NCBI RefSeq assembly: GCF_000739915.1
Contig: NZ_BBJT01000003.1
Location: 310,001-374,000 of the forward strand
DNA length: 64,000 nt
Origin: Paenibacillus chitinolyticus NBRC 15660
Lineage (GTDB): Bacteria > Bacillota > Bacilli > Paenibacillales > NBRC-103111
Reading direction: 5' to 3'
Shown here: positions 54,275 to 63,130 of the stretch, one piece after another
Numbering within the stretch: position 1 is the stretch's first letter
Layout of the letters: every line of letters starts with the position of its first letter
Notes under the pieces: generated by a model
What the model was told of the DNA's origin: nothing
The model's database searches: none
The model's input: only the letters and a program-made list of their open reading frames with translations
Position numbers and translations under genes: made by a program

Positions 54275-54919
54275 CTATGCGAGCATAATCCGGCCGCGCT
54301 TGTGCTCACGCATAAGCGTATCCGTCAGCCGCAGAAAATCCATCGAAGCCTGCAGATCGTCCGATTTGGGCCGGATCCGGTAAGCTTCGCCGGTGAGCAG
54401 GTTGTACGCTTCGATCTGGCCCGGCAGCCTGCCGAACGCCTTGTAGGCGAAAACGAGCGACAGCTGAAGATACGCCTTCACGACGGACCAGTCCTCGTCA
54501 AGATAGTACCGCTTCAGCGTATAGGACCCGTTTGCCCATTCGCCTACATGCAGGTGCATGACGAGCTCCAGGTCCAGTTCTTCGACCTGTACCGACAGCG
54601 TCTCGAAGAGGAACAAAGGAGGGTCCGTCTTCTCTTCCTGAAACAGGGCGAGAATCAAATATTTCGCCAGATTCTTCTTCATGCGCAAATAATCTTCCAT
54701 GACAAGCCCCGACTCTTCCGGACCGATCAGGTACATTTCCAGCCTCTCCAGGATAATGTCCGCCGTCCGCCGGGAAGCGTCAATGCCGTAAAACTCGCGG
54801 ATGATCCGGTCGGCCGACGTTCTCGCGCTCTCGCGCCACGGCTCGCTCTCCTGACAGTTACCGCCGGAGTAAAAGCAGCCGGGGCAGCGGATAAACTGCT
54901 CCAGCCGGCCGTCCTCCAT
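54275..54919 (-). CDS. protein of unknown function with N-terminal CPxC
   Basis: A 214-residue soluble protein. An N-terminal EQFIRCPGCFYSGGNC has three cysteines that could bind metal. The rest is mostly helical and ends LLTGEAYRI plus a helical LQASMDFLRLTDTLMRE, which loosely recalls RecB/Cas4-like PD-(D/E)XK proteins; I cannot confirm that. The open frame reaches a GTG at 54994, overlapping the flavodoxin by 52 bases, but the ATG at 54919 seems more natural. It follows the Fur-controlled flavodoxin and is probably in its operon. Confidence 0.65.
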   Translation of the reverse strand: MEDGRLEQFIRCPGCFYSGGNCQESEPWRESARTSADRIIREFYGIDASRRTADIILERLEMYLIGPEESGLVMEDYLRMKKNLAKYLILALFQEEKTDPPLFLFETLSVQVEELDLELVMHLHVGEWANGSYTLKRYYLDEDWSVVKAYLQLSLVFAYKAFGRLPGQIEAYNLLTGEAYRIRPKSDDLQASMDFLRLTDTLMREHKRGRIMLA

Positions 54920-54942
54920 CCGGCTTGCCGCCGGCGCGCCGC

Positions 54943-55392
54943 TCACAGGGCCCCCTGGAGGCGGAGTACCGCCTGCCGTCCGAATTCTCTGCACGCTTCG
55001 CGTTCGGGAGCCGACGGACAGAGCTCGATTTTCAGCCCCTCCTGCATCGCGCAGCCGAGGGATTGAAGCTTCTCCGTCAACAGATCGACGGCCGCTCCGT
55101 ACTGAGCGTAGCTGGAATCACAGGAGCCGAATACCGCCCCGATTTTGCCGTTCAGCTTCAGCTCATCCATCTCTTCGTAAAAGTCCAGAAACTCGTCGGG
55201 CAGCTCTCCGTCTCCCCATGTGTAAGCTCCGAGCACGATACCGTCGTAGGCTTCCAGTTCAGCCGCGCGGGCATCCAGAATGTCCTTGACCGTCACCGCT
55301 GCGCCGGCCTGTTTGATCCCTTCCACCACAGCGTCCGCCATTTCCTCCGTATTGCCCGTTAAACTTGCGTAAACGACTATAAATGTGCTCAT
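54943..55392 (-). CDS. flavodoxin
   Basis: A 149-residue flavodoxin. SLTGNTEEMA is the FMN phosphate loop, GAYTWGDGELP and FGSCDSSYAQYG the isoalloxazine-binding loops. Flavodoxins replace ferredoxin as electron carriers when iron is short. A consensus promoter with a perfect Fur box over the start site lies just upstream, which supports iron-starvation induction. The ATG at 55392 follows GGAGGGATG-type sequence. The unknown CPxC gene follows closely. Confidence 0.93.
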   Translation of the reverse strand: MSTFIVVYASLTGNTEEMADAVVEGIKQAGAAVTVKDILDARAAELEAYDGIVLGAYTWGDGELPDEFLDFYEEMDELKLNGKIGAVFGSCDSSYAQYGAAVDLLTEKLQSLGCAMQEGLKIELCPSAPEREACREFGRQAVLRLQGAL

Positions 55393-55445
55393 CCGTCACA
55401 CATCCCTCCATCTATGTAATTTGATTATGACTGGTCTCATTTCAT

Positions 55446-55460
55446 TGATAATGATTATCA
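55446..55460 (-). promoter_or_regulatory. perfect Fur box at the flavodoxin promoter
   Basis: TGATAATGATTATCA is an exact 7-1-7 Fur core. It lies just downstream of the -10 box, over the expected transcription start, where Fur would block initiation. Confidence 0.92.
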
Positions 55461-55471
55461 TTTTCATAATT

Positions 55472-55500
55472 AGTATAGAGGGTCTCCGTTCCGTTTTCAA
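55472..55500 (-). promoter_or_regulatory. sigma-A promoter of the flavodoxin operon
   Basis: TTGAAA (55495-55500), a 17-base spacer and TATACT (55472-55477) on the minus strand; initiation expected near 55465, inside the Fur-box region. Confidence 0.8.
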
Positions 55501-55536
55501 TCCCTAATTGAAAATTATTCTCAGCGAAAAAACAAA

Positions 55537-55562
55537 AGAACCGCAGTTTCTCTGCGGTTCTT
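55537..55562 (-). terminator. intrinsic terminator after the methyltransferase gene
   Basis: An 11-pair stem (AAGAACCGCAG with CTGCGGTTCTT) around a 5-base loop, followed by TTGTTTTTT on the minus strand. Confidence 0.85.
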
Positions 55563-55614
55563 CGTTTATCCGTCTATCCGACGGCTCTGTCGTATTCTAT
55601 AATTCCGCAACCGA

Positions 55615-56337
55615 TTAACGCCCGGCTTCCCGCTTTCGGACCGCATAGCTCAAACAGTCCGTTTTCATTATGACCGGCGTTTCGCCCCGGTTGATTTCGA
55701 TATCCAGCGGCTTATGGGATACCTCAAGCTCCTCCCACCCGGCGTATGCCTGCCGGAGTTTTTCGAGCGCCTGCTCTTTCGTCAAAATCAGCTCGATTAG
55801 CGTTTCGCGCCCTTCGCCGGTTTCCGCGTCCACTTCTCTTATGTTCGTATTCATGAGAATGAAGTTGATGCCCCCGTCCTTGGTCCCCGCCGCAAGTCCT
55901 GCCAGCACCTTATCCAAGGCGGATTCGGAACGGACATGCTCAAGACTGGATGCCGCGAGGATATAATCGAACGTGTTCCCCGGCACCTCGTATTCGCTGA
56001 TGTCCGCCCGTCCGGTTTCGATAACCTCTTTCACGCCGTACTTGCCGCCGTTTGCTTCAAGCTGCTCAAGCGCTTTGTCCAGCAGATCCACGCAAACGAC
56101 TTTTCCGCCTGTCGGCTGGAGCTTCCGGGCCAGCGGAATGGAATTCCGTCCGACCCCGCATCCCAGATCAAGCATCCGCAGAGGTTTCCCGTCCTGAAGC
56201 ATCTCTAAATACTCCAGAACCCGTTCATCCGGCTCTTCCAGCCAACTGTCTTTCTCATACAAATCGTGCTCTTCAAAATACTGCTCGTGATACGCCTTTT
56301 CTTCGCGCCGGATACGCTGTAAGCGTGCCGAATTCAT
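55615..56337 (-). CDS. class I SAM-dependent methyltransferase
   Basis: A 240-residue methyltransferase with motif I LDLGCGVGRNS (near 56-66), the acidic VCVDLLDKALEQ, and FDYILAASSLEHV. The substrate is unknown. Of three closely spaced ATG codons, the third (56337) is best placed, 9 bases after GGAAGG. Stands alone with a terminator. Confidence 0.9.
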   Translation of the reverse strand: MNSARLQRIRREEKAYHEQYFEEHDLYEKDSWLEEPDERVLEYLEMLQDGKPLRMLDLGCGVGRNSIPLARKLQPTGGKVVCVDLLDKALEQLEANGGKYGVKEVIETGRADISEYEVPGNTFDYILAASSLEHVRSESALDKVLAGLAAGTKDGGINFILMNTNIREVDAETGEGRETLIELILTKEQALEKLRQAYAGWEELEVSHKPLDIEINRGETPVIMKTDCLSYAVRKREAGR

Positions 56338-56465
56338 GCTCATCATCCTTCCGCTGCTTTTTCGCTACCCATGCTTACCCCAAAAAATGCCGGGTTGAAG
56401 CGTCTAACGCGCGGAGCGGAAAGAGAGCGGCTTCGTCCGGGAAATCAATCCGGGACCGATGTCGG

Positions 56466-57998
56466 TTACAGCGCCGTTTTTCTCGTCCGAATCGCCCGGA
56501 CAACAGCGGCGGTCTTAAGCAAACCGGTACAAACCAGCAGGATCGCCATAAAATACAGCCCCTGCGACAGCCCCGGCAGGAAAACCATCAAGACCGGCCA
56601 AGGCGCATGAAGCAGCTTGGGCAGCAGCAGGATGCAAGCCGGAAGCAGCAGGTGAATCCCCGCAATTCCCGCTGCGCTGAGCGCGATGCGGCCGGCCGTC
56701 GGCTTTACGCGTTTTTTCCTCCGGAACAGGCTGTAAAAACTGCGGACGGCAAGCACAAGCACGGCGGTGAGCGCCATATCGGCCAGCGCATACGTCCGGA
56801 TGTAGTTCGGCAGCGACTCGACGGGGGCGTCTTCTCCCTGCAGAATCCCGTATATCCCCATCACGATCTGATCGTAAGGCACGAGATAATCCATCGTGTT
56901 GAGAAGCAGAATAATGCCCGTGTCTCCGTGAATAACCATAAACGAATACGTGTTTTCGGTCGCTCCGTCATGAAAAAGAACCCCGTTTTTGACCGTCCAT
57001 CCCATCGCGTAGGAAGCACCGCCGCCCATGGAAGCTTCCGGTTCGTGAAGCGCCGCGTTGCTCTTTTCGCTCCAGACCGATTTCTCTTTGTAACGGCCCC
57101 CGTTCATCTGCGCGCTGAGATAATGGGTCATATCTTCCGCCGTGGAAATCAGATAGCCTGAAGGCACCGTGCCCGTATGCGCAAGCTGCCGAGTCGGAAC
57201 TTTGAAGCCGAAAACCGATTGATACCCCGCCGCCATGTCCGCCATGTCCGCCCCGCCCGCCTCTTCCGGCGAACTGAAGCTGCTCTTCATTTCGAGCGGT
57301 TCGAAAAGGTGGTCTTTTACATAAGCTGTATAGGACGTTCCCGATACTTTCTCCACCAGGCCGCCCAGTACGTTGTAATTCAAGTTCGAATATTCGAAAC
57401 CGGTTCCGGGATCCCGGACAAGCGAAATTTTATTTAAACCGCCGATATGGGCTCCGATTGTCGAATCCCCCTGCGTCAGAGCGGCCACACCGTCGTATTT
57501 CGAAAACCCGCTCGTCTGGTAAAGCAGATCCTTTACCCGTATCCGGTCGGACCGCTCGGGGTCAGCCGTTCTGAAGTCCGGCAAATAGCGACGTACCGGC
57601 GCCTCCAGATCGATCTTCCCTTCCTCCGCAAGCTGCATCACGGCCGCAGCCGTTATCGATTTGCTTGTCGATCCCAGCACGAAAGCGGTTTGCGGGGTCG
57701 TTTTTGCTCCGCTTGGACCGCTCGTGCCGTAGCCCTGAAGATAGAACGTATCGCCGCCCTCCTTCACGATGCCAAGCGCCGCGCCGGGGATATGCAGCCT
57801 GTTCATGGCCGCTTCCATGTAAGCGTCGATCCGCGCGGTCGTATCCGGCTTACCGGAAACGCTCCCCGCCGCTTTGGCGGGTACCGGCACCGCAATAAGA
57901 AGTGCCGCGGCCGCCGCAAGCAGGGTTCGCGCCCCTATTCTCATTCGCACTTTCTCGCTTCTCGTAAGTTTGGTTATAGCTCCTAGGTTCATCCTCAT
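56466..57998 (-). CDS. serine beta-lactamase / PBP4*-like protein with C-terminal membrane helices
   Basis: A 510-residue exported or membrane protein: a signal-like N-terminus (about 19-43), a class-C beta-lactamase-fold domain with SxxK (STSK), YSN (EYSNLNYN) and HDG (FHDGAT) motifs, then three or four C-terminal helices. Relatives are D-aminopeptidases, esterases or penicillin-binding proteins; true beta-lactamase activity is not implied. GGAGG lies 7 bases before the ATG at 57998. Confidence 0.88.
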   Translation of the reverse strand: MRMNLGAITKLTRSEKVRMRIGARTLLAAAAALLIAVPVPAKAAGSVSGKPDTTARIDAYMEAAMNRLHIPGAALGIVKEGGDTFYLQGYGTSGPSGAKTTPQTAFVLGSTSKSITAAAVMQLAEEGKIDLEAPVRRYLPDFRTADPERSDRIRVKDLLYQTSGFSKYDGVAALTQGDSTIGAHIGGLNKISLVRDPGTGFEYSNLNYNVLGGLVEKVSGTSYTAYVKDHLFEPLEMKSSFSSPEEAGGADMADMAAGYQSVFGFKVPTRQLAHTGTVPSGYLISTAEDMTHYLSAQMNGGRYKEKSVWSEKSNAALHEPEASMGGGASYAMGWTVKNGVLFHDGATENTYSFMVIHGDTGIILLLNTMDYLVPYDQIVMGIYGILQGEDAPVESLPNYIRTYALADMALTAVLVLAVRSFYSLFRRKKRVKPTAGRIALSAAGIAGIHLLLPACILLLPKLLHAPWPVLMVFLPGLSQGLYFMAILLVCTGLLKTAAVVRAIRTRKTAL

Positions 57999-58361
57999 CC
58001 AGTCTCCTCCGGGATTATCATTTCCGCTGATAGAACCAGTTTAAGGCGATAAGGAGAGATGACCCATCGATTTCCCTTGCAAAACACACGTTGCCGGCTT
58101 ACAAAATCGTCACCTGAGCGGGCTTCCGTCTTTCATCAGATCCCTGAAAAACCAAAAAGCCGCCAGATATCCTGACGGCTTAAAATAAGTTTGATTTTGT
58201 TAAGTATGCATGGTAAAATAAAAAACCGCTGTCAATACTAGTAATTAAAAGTATTGAGCGCTTTTATCTAATATTATCGTATCACCTTAGCGCAGCTTTG
58301 TCAACTTTTTTTGAATCGCCGCTTATGCGGGTTGTTTTTTCACGTTTAAGGAGGGGTTTTC
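57999..58361. other. divergent intergenic region with two hairpins
   Basis: Between the beta-lactamase-like gene and helD. A 10-pair stem (58157-58181; two G-U pairs if read on the minus strand) and an 8-bp inverted repeat (58232-58257) are visible, in otherwise AT-rich sequence. The second may lie in the helD leader. No promoter could be fixed with confidence. Confidence 0.5.
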
Positions 58362-60800
58362 GTGTCGGTTTCCAAAGAAGAATGGCAGCATGAACAGCAA
58401 AGGATCGATCTTGTCCGAACCAAGCTTCGGAAGCAGCTGAGTAAAATCGAGCCCGATGTCGGGCAGCTCAAGTCTCAAGTTGTCGATATCCGCAAACATT
58501 TTTGGGATGAAGTGACCGTCAATCTGTCTCATGACGACGATATCCTGGATACGTACCTCAGCCTGAGGCAGCAGGCCGAAGTTTTATCCGAGAGAGAGAG
58601 AACCCACCGGCAGCTCAAAAGACAGGCCGACCGGATGAATCGTCTTCTCCCCGCCCCTTATTTCGGGCGGATTGATTTTAAAGAAGACGGCGCGAACCCG
58701 GCCGAGCGCGTATACGTCGGCGTGTCTTCCTTTCTCGATGAGGACGGCGAAACCTTCCTTGTCTACGATTGGCGGACGCCAATCGCGAGTCTTTACTACG
58801 ATTATGCGCCCGGTCCGGCCGAATACAATACGCCCGGCGGCCTTGTGGAGGGCGAAATCGAACTCAAGCGCCAGTTTATCATCCGTGACGGCCATATCCA
58901 TTTCCTGTTCGATACGGGGCTGATGATCGGCGACGAACTGCTCCAGCAGGTGCTCAGCAAAGGAGCGGGCTCCCAGATGAAGACGATTGTCGCCACCATT
59001 CAGAAGGAGCAGAACCGTATTATCCGCAACGACAGCTCACGAATGCTTATCGTACAAGGCGCCGCCGGCAGCGGCAAAACGTCCGCGGCTCTCCAGCGGG
59101 TCGCCTATCTGCTGTACAAACACCGGAAAACTTTGACCGCCGACCAGATGGTGCTCTTTTCGCCCAACCCGCTTTTCAACAGCTACGTGTCCACCGTTCT
59201 GCCCGAGCTTGGCGAGGAAAATATGCAGCAGACGACGTTTCAGGATTATCTGCACCACCGGCTCGGCAGACGTTTCAATATCGAGGATCCGTTCGATCAG
59301 ATCGAATATGTGCTGGCCGACGAAAAAACGCCCGGGTATGCCGCAAGAGTGAGCGGAATCCGCTACAAGGCTTCCACCCGCTTCCTGCACGTCATACAAG
59401 CGTATAAAGACCAACTTCTGAAGGAGCATATGCTGTTCAAAGACATCATTTTCCGTGATCAAGTAATTGTATCCCGTCAAGCCTTATCGGACCGCTTTTA
59501 CGGCTACGATCCCGCTATCCGACTGGCCAACCGCATCGAGCTTATGAAGGAATGGCTGCTGGAAGAGCTTGCGGCCTATCAGGAGCAGGAAATGCAGGAG
59601 GACTGGGTCCGCGACGAGCTCGATTTCCTCGATAAAGAGCAGTACCAACGGGCCTACAATCAGCTGCGCAAACGGCGGGGGCGCGCCGAAAGCTTCGACG
59701 ATGCGGACGCGGAAGAGCAGCTTCTGCGGAAAATGATCGTCCGGGAGCATTTCAAGCCCCTGCGGTCACGGGTAAAGCGGCTCCGCTTCGTCGATGTTCC
59801 CGGCCTGTACAGGCAGCTGTACGAGAACAAGCTCCTGTTTCAGTCCCTGCACCGGACGGCTGCGGCGGCGGATACCCCGGTTCCCGCGGAGAACGCCGAC
59901 GACAGGGACGGACTTCCCGCCCGGTGGGATGAAATCTGCGCGTACACGCTGGAGCGGATGAACCGGGGCGATCTGCCGTACGAAGACGCGACTCCGTTCC
60001 TGTATCTGCAGGAACTGACCGAAGGCTTCCGTACCAACACGATCGTCCGGCACGTTCTGATCGACGAAGCGCAGGACTATTCCCCTTTTCAGTTCGAATT
60101 TCTGAAAAGGCTCTTCCCGCGCTGCCGCATGACCGTGCTCGGCGATTTCAACCAGGCCGTGTTCGCCCAGGCGACGACGCTGGAAGGAAGCACGCCGGTT
60201 GCCGGTCTGTACGGTCCCGGCGAGACCGAGCAGATCGTGCTGCACCGCAGCTACCGGTCGACGAGGGAGATCGTCGAGTTCACGCGCGGCATGCTGAAGG
60301 ACGGCGCCCAGATCGAGCCGTTCGACCGGGAAGGCGGCAAGCCCGTTGTTTTCACGAGCGCGGGCGCGGGTGCGGGCAAGGGCACGGACGCAAACACATG
60401 CGCGGACGCTCTCGTTCGCCGGATGACGGCGGAAATCAAGGCGCTGCAGGCGGATGGCAGCACGTCCATCGGCGTCATCTGCAAAACCGCCGCCGAAAGC
60501 GAGCGCGCCTTCGAAGCGCTGAACGGCCTGGATGAGCTACGCCTCATCCGCAAGGATACGCCTTCGTTCGAGAAAGGCGTCATGGTCATTCCGGCTTATC
60601 TCGCCAAGGGGGTCGAATTCGACGCCGTTCTCATTTACGACGCCTCCGCCGTCGCCTACAGCCGCGAAAGCGAGCGGAAGCTGTTTTACACGGCTTGTAC
60701 GCGGGCCATGCACAAGCTCCAGCTCTATTCGGCGGGAACGCTGACCCCATTCGTCGCGGAGCTGGATCCGGCCGTTTATACAGTGGAGACTGTGGAATAA
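58362..60800 (+). CDS. helD: HelD-type RNA polymerase-associated ATPase
   Basis: An 812-residue UvrD/Rep-superfamily protein. An N-terminal coiled-coil arm (about 1-110) precedes the split motor; Walker A GAAGSGKTSAAL lies near 232, the DEAQDYSPFQFE motif near 570, and HRSYRSTREIVEFTRG near 630. HelD binds core RNA polymerase, pries open its clamp and removes stalled enzyme from DNA; some family members give rifampicin resistance. The GTG start has AAGGAGGGG 5 bases upstream. Full family length. Confidence 0.93.
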   Translation: MSVSKEEWQHEQQRIDLVRTKLRKQLSKIEPDVGQLKSQVVDIRKHFWDEVTVNLSHDDDILDTYLSLRQQAEVLSERERTHRQLKRQADRMNRLLPAPYFGRIDFKEDGANPAERVYVGVSSFLDEDGETFLVYDWRTPIASLYYDYAPGPAEYNTPGGLVEGEIELKRQFIIRDGHIHFLFDTGLMIGDELLQQVLSKGAGSQMKTIVATIQKEQNRIIRNDSSRMLIVQGAAGSGKTSAALQRVAYLLYKHRKTLTADQMVLFSPNPLFNSYVSTVLPELGEENMQQTTFQDYLHHRLGRRFNIEDPFDQIEYVLADEKTPGYAARVSGIRYKASTRFLHVIQAYKDQLLKEHMLFKDIIFRDQVIVSRQALSDRFYGYDPAIRLANRIELMKEWLLEELAAYQEQEMQEDWVRDELDFLDKEQYQRAYNQLRKRRGRAESFDDADAEEQLLRKMIVREHFKPLRSRVKRLRFVDVPGLYRQLYENKLLFQSLHRTAAAADTPVPAENADDRDGLPARWDEICAYTLERMNRGDLPYEDATPFLYLQELTEGFRTNTIVRHVLIDEAQDYSPFQFEFLKRLFPRCRMTVLGDFNQAVFAQATTLEGSTPVAGLYGPGETEQIVLHRSYRSTREIVEFTRGMLKDGAQIEPFDREGGKPVVFTSAGAGAGKGTDANTCADALVRRMTAEIKALQADGSTSIGVICKTAAESERAFEALNGLDELRLIRKDTPSFEKGVMVIPAYLAKGVEFDAVLIYDASAVAYSRESERKLFYTACTRAMHKLQLYSAGTLTPFVAELDPAVYTVETVE

Positions 60801-60935
60801 CTCCCCCCTGATTAGGCCAGCGGACAGGTCGGTGAAGCCCGCTCGGCAGGCTTGTTTGAGAGTAGGATTCGCTCTGTGATAAAGTAAAGAAGCGAAGGCC
60901 TCTTCCCTTCCTTATTTTTCTTACACAGGCGGTGT

Positions 60936-61241
60936 ATGTTAACCATGCTCAGCACTCCCATCGGGCGCTTGCGCGTGATCGGCTTTCTCGAAGGAATTTC
61001 ATTCCTCCTGCTGCTGTTCATCGCCATGCCGCTCAAGCATTTCGCGGATGTCCCTCAGCCCGTCACGGTCGTAGGAGGCTTGCACGGACTGTTGTTCGTC
61101 CTCTTCCTGCTCGCCGTCGCCCACGTCACATTCGTCCACCGCTGGTCGATTCTCAAAGTGTTGACCGCCATCCTGGCCTCCTTCCTGCCGTTCGGCACCT
61201 TCGTGCTGGACGCCCGTTTAAAGAAGGACGGCTGGTCCTGA
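60936..61241 (+). CDS. DUF3817 membrane protein
   Basis: A 101-residue protein with three predicted helices and the DUF3817 signature TPIGRLRVIGFLEGISF plus KHFADVPQPV. Family function is unknown. The start is either the ATG at 60936 or the one at 60945; AGGCGG precedes both. Confidence 0.88.
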   Translation: MLTMLSTPIGRLRVIGFLEGISFLLLLFIAMPLKHFADVPQPVTVVGGLHGLLFVLFLLAVAHVTFVHRWSILKVLTAILASFLPFGTFVLDARLKKDGWS

Positions 61242-61263
61242 CCCGTAAAAAAACGAACGACCA

Positions 61264-61297
61264 AAAACCTGCCGAGGCATGCCTTGGCAGGTTTTTT
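61264..61297 (+). terminator. bidirectional terminator between DUF3817 and modB
   Basis: AACCTGCC with GGCAGGTT, extended by AGGC/GCCT inside, followed by seven T residues on the plus strand and T-rich sequence on the minus strand. It overlaps the end of modB. Confidence 0.85.
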
Positions 61298-61986
61298 TAT
61301 GGAGCGGAGTTTCCGGCAGGCGGATTTTTGCGGAAGTTGCCCGCAAGCAGGAGCAGAAAAGAAAAGGCGACAATCGCCCCCGTCCAGCACCAGGCGAGCG
61401 CATAGTCGCCCGAATCGACAGCGGTATAAATGGCCGTCGGTACCGTCTGAGTCCGTCCCGGGATATTTCCCGCGATCATGATCGTGGCCCCGAATTCCCC
61501 CAGCGCCCGGGCAAAACCGAGCACAAAAGCGGTCGCGAGCGCCGGTCCGGCAAGCGGCAGCGTAACGTGGAACAGAACCTGCCGTTCGCCGGCTCCCATA
61601 GACCGGGCGGCTCCTTCCAGATCCGGGTCGATCGTCTGGAAGCCCGTTTTGGCCGATTGGTAGACAAGCGGAAAAGCGACGACCGTCGCCGCGATGACTC
61701 CCGCTCCCCAGGAGAAAACGACCGGCTGGTCCCAGAGCCATTCCGCCAGACGGCCGATCCAGCTTCTCCGGCCGAAAGCGAGCAGAAGCAGAAAGCCGAT
61801 GACGGTAGGCGGCAGGACAAGAGGCAGCATAAAGACTGTTTCCAGCAAAGTCCTCCCCCTGAACGGTCGTTTATGTACGAGCCGGGCAGCCAGTACGCCG
61901 AATACGAACGCCAGCATTCCCGACAACAGCGCGATTTTCAGCGACAACCAGACCGGAGAGAGGAACATTTCCATGTTCACCGGCAT
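61297..61986 (-). CDS. modB: molybdate ABC transporter permease
   Basis: A 229-residue permease with five to six helices and the conserved cytoplasmic loop EGAARSMGAGERQVLFHVTLP. ARALGEFGATIMIAGNIPGRT is characteristic of ModB proteins. It follows the binding-protein gene by 3 bases. The ATPase gene (modC) is not in the next positions on this strand, so it is either elsewhere or replaced by another ATPase. Confidence 0.93.
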   Translation of the reverse strand: MPVNMEMFLSPVWLSLKIALLSGMLAFVFGVLAARLVHKRPFRGRTLLETVFMLPLVLPPTVIGFLLLLAFGRRSWIGRLAEWLWDQPVVFSWGAGVIAATVVAFPLVYQSAKTGFQTIDPDLEGAARSMGAGERQVLFHVTLPLAGPALATAFVLGFARALGEFGATIMIAGNIPGRTQTVPTAIYTAVDSGDYALAWCWTGAIVAFSFLLLLAGNFRKNPPAGNSAP

Positions 61987-61989
61987 GGC

Positions 61990-62820
61990 TCAGGGACTTT
62001 TCAGGCCGAAACCGTACCGGGTGAAAATATCCCGCGCCTCCGCTCCGGACAGGTACTCGTAAAACTTCCGTGCTTCCACCGTCTGCTTCGTGCCCGAAAC
62101 GATTCCCGCCGGATATTCGATCGACGAAATTCCCGCCGCTTCTTTTGCCGTATACACCGTTTTCACTTTGCTTGAAGCAAGGGCATCCGTTTTGTAAACG
62201 AAACCCGCGTCCGCATTTCCCGATTCCACATAAGCCAGCACTTGGCGGACGTCTTTCGTCCACACGATTTTGGGCTGCAGCTTATCCCAGATCCCGGCTC
62301 CGTTCAAGACCTCTTGCGTGTAACTGCCCGCCGGAACCGTTTTGGGTTCCCCGACCGCGATCTTCTTCACCGGCTCTTTCAAAAGATCTTCCGGACCGGC
62401 GATGCTGGCCGGCGAATCCCCCGGCACGATCAAAACCAGCTCATTGGTCAGCAGGACGCCCGAATGGTCCTTGTCGATGAGCTGCTTATCCTGCAGAGCC
62501 TTCATCTGCGGCACTCCAGCCGAAATGAAGAGATCGGCGGGAGCTCCCTGCTCGATCTGTTTCTGCAGAGTGCCCGATGACCCGAAATTATAGAGCAGCT
62601 TAACGCCGCTATTGGCGCTTTCGTAACGCCGGCCGATCTCCTCCAGCGCATCTTTAAGACTCGCGGCTGCGGATACGGTCAGTTCCGCCGCCTTCCCGTT
62701 TTCTTCCCGGCTCGAGTCCGGTTTGCCTCCCTGGCTGCCGGTTTGTCCAGCGGAGCATGCGGCGAGTCCCAAGAGCAGGACTCCTGCCGCAATCGCTTGC
62801 CCTACCCGCTTCATAAGCAC
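61990..62820 (-). CDS. modA: molybdate-binding lipoprotein
   Basis: A 276-residue lipoprotein (signal peptide ending LGLAAC) of the ModA family. AASLKDALEEIGRRYE, YNFGSSGTLQKQIEQGAPADLFIS and ESGNADAGFVYKTDA contain the residues that hold the molybdate or tungstate oxyanion. It delivers molybdate to ModB. Starts at GTG 62820, 7 bases after GGAGG; an ATG two codons later is also possible. Confidence 0.94.
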   Translation of the reverse strand: MLMKRVGQAIAAGVLLLGLAACSAGQTGSQGGKPDSSREENGKAAELTVSAAASLKDALEEIGRRYESANSGVKLLYNFGSSGTLQKQIEQGAPADLFISAGVPQMKALQDKQLIDKDHSGVLLTNELVLIVPGDSPASIAGPEDLLKEPVKKIAVGEPKTVPAGSYTQEVLNGAGIWDKLQPKIVWTKDVRQVLAYVESGNADAGFVYKTDALASSKVKTVYTAKEAAGISSIEYPAGIVSGTKQTVEARKFYEYLSGAEARDIFTRYGFGLKSP

Positions 62821-62866
62821 AGCGGCACCTCCATTCTTTTCCTAACTTAAAACTTCGTTTGTTCGA

Positions 62867-63100
62867 TTACGAGACTTCCGGTCGGTCAGTGCCCGAAATA
62901 CCCCATACGGCAGCCAGCTTGCCGCCGTCTTCCGTGACGACAAACTTCATTTTCGGATTATGGAACATTTCGTTCCACTGATGATTCAGGTCCTCACTTG
63001 GAGGAATGACGGAGTCTTCCGTATGCAGCTGCCGGTACAGCTCCAGAAGCCCGTCCAGCTCGTCGTGCCGGATTAGCCGGATGATTGCCGTTTCGTTCAT
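62867..63100 (-). pseudogene. N-terminal half of a GNAT acetyltransferase
   Basis: A 77-residue ORF beginning NETAIIRLIRHDELDGLLELYRQL and reaching KFVVTEDGGKLAAVWGIS, which matches the first half of GNAT enzymes. The acetyl-CoA loop (RGxGxG) that should follow is missing because the frame ends. It is probably a truncated, inactive gene. A small independent protein cannot be excluded. Confidence 0.6.
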
Positions 63101-63130
63101 ATACGTACCGCCTATTCGTCTGTCTTCGGA

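Noticed and set aside
58141-58361. Rifamycin-associated element upstream of helD
   Set aside because: The 19-base inverted repeat core (GGGGCTTGC type) is absent; only unrelated hairpins are seen.
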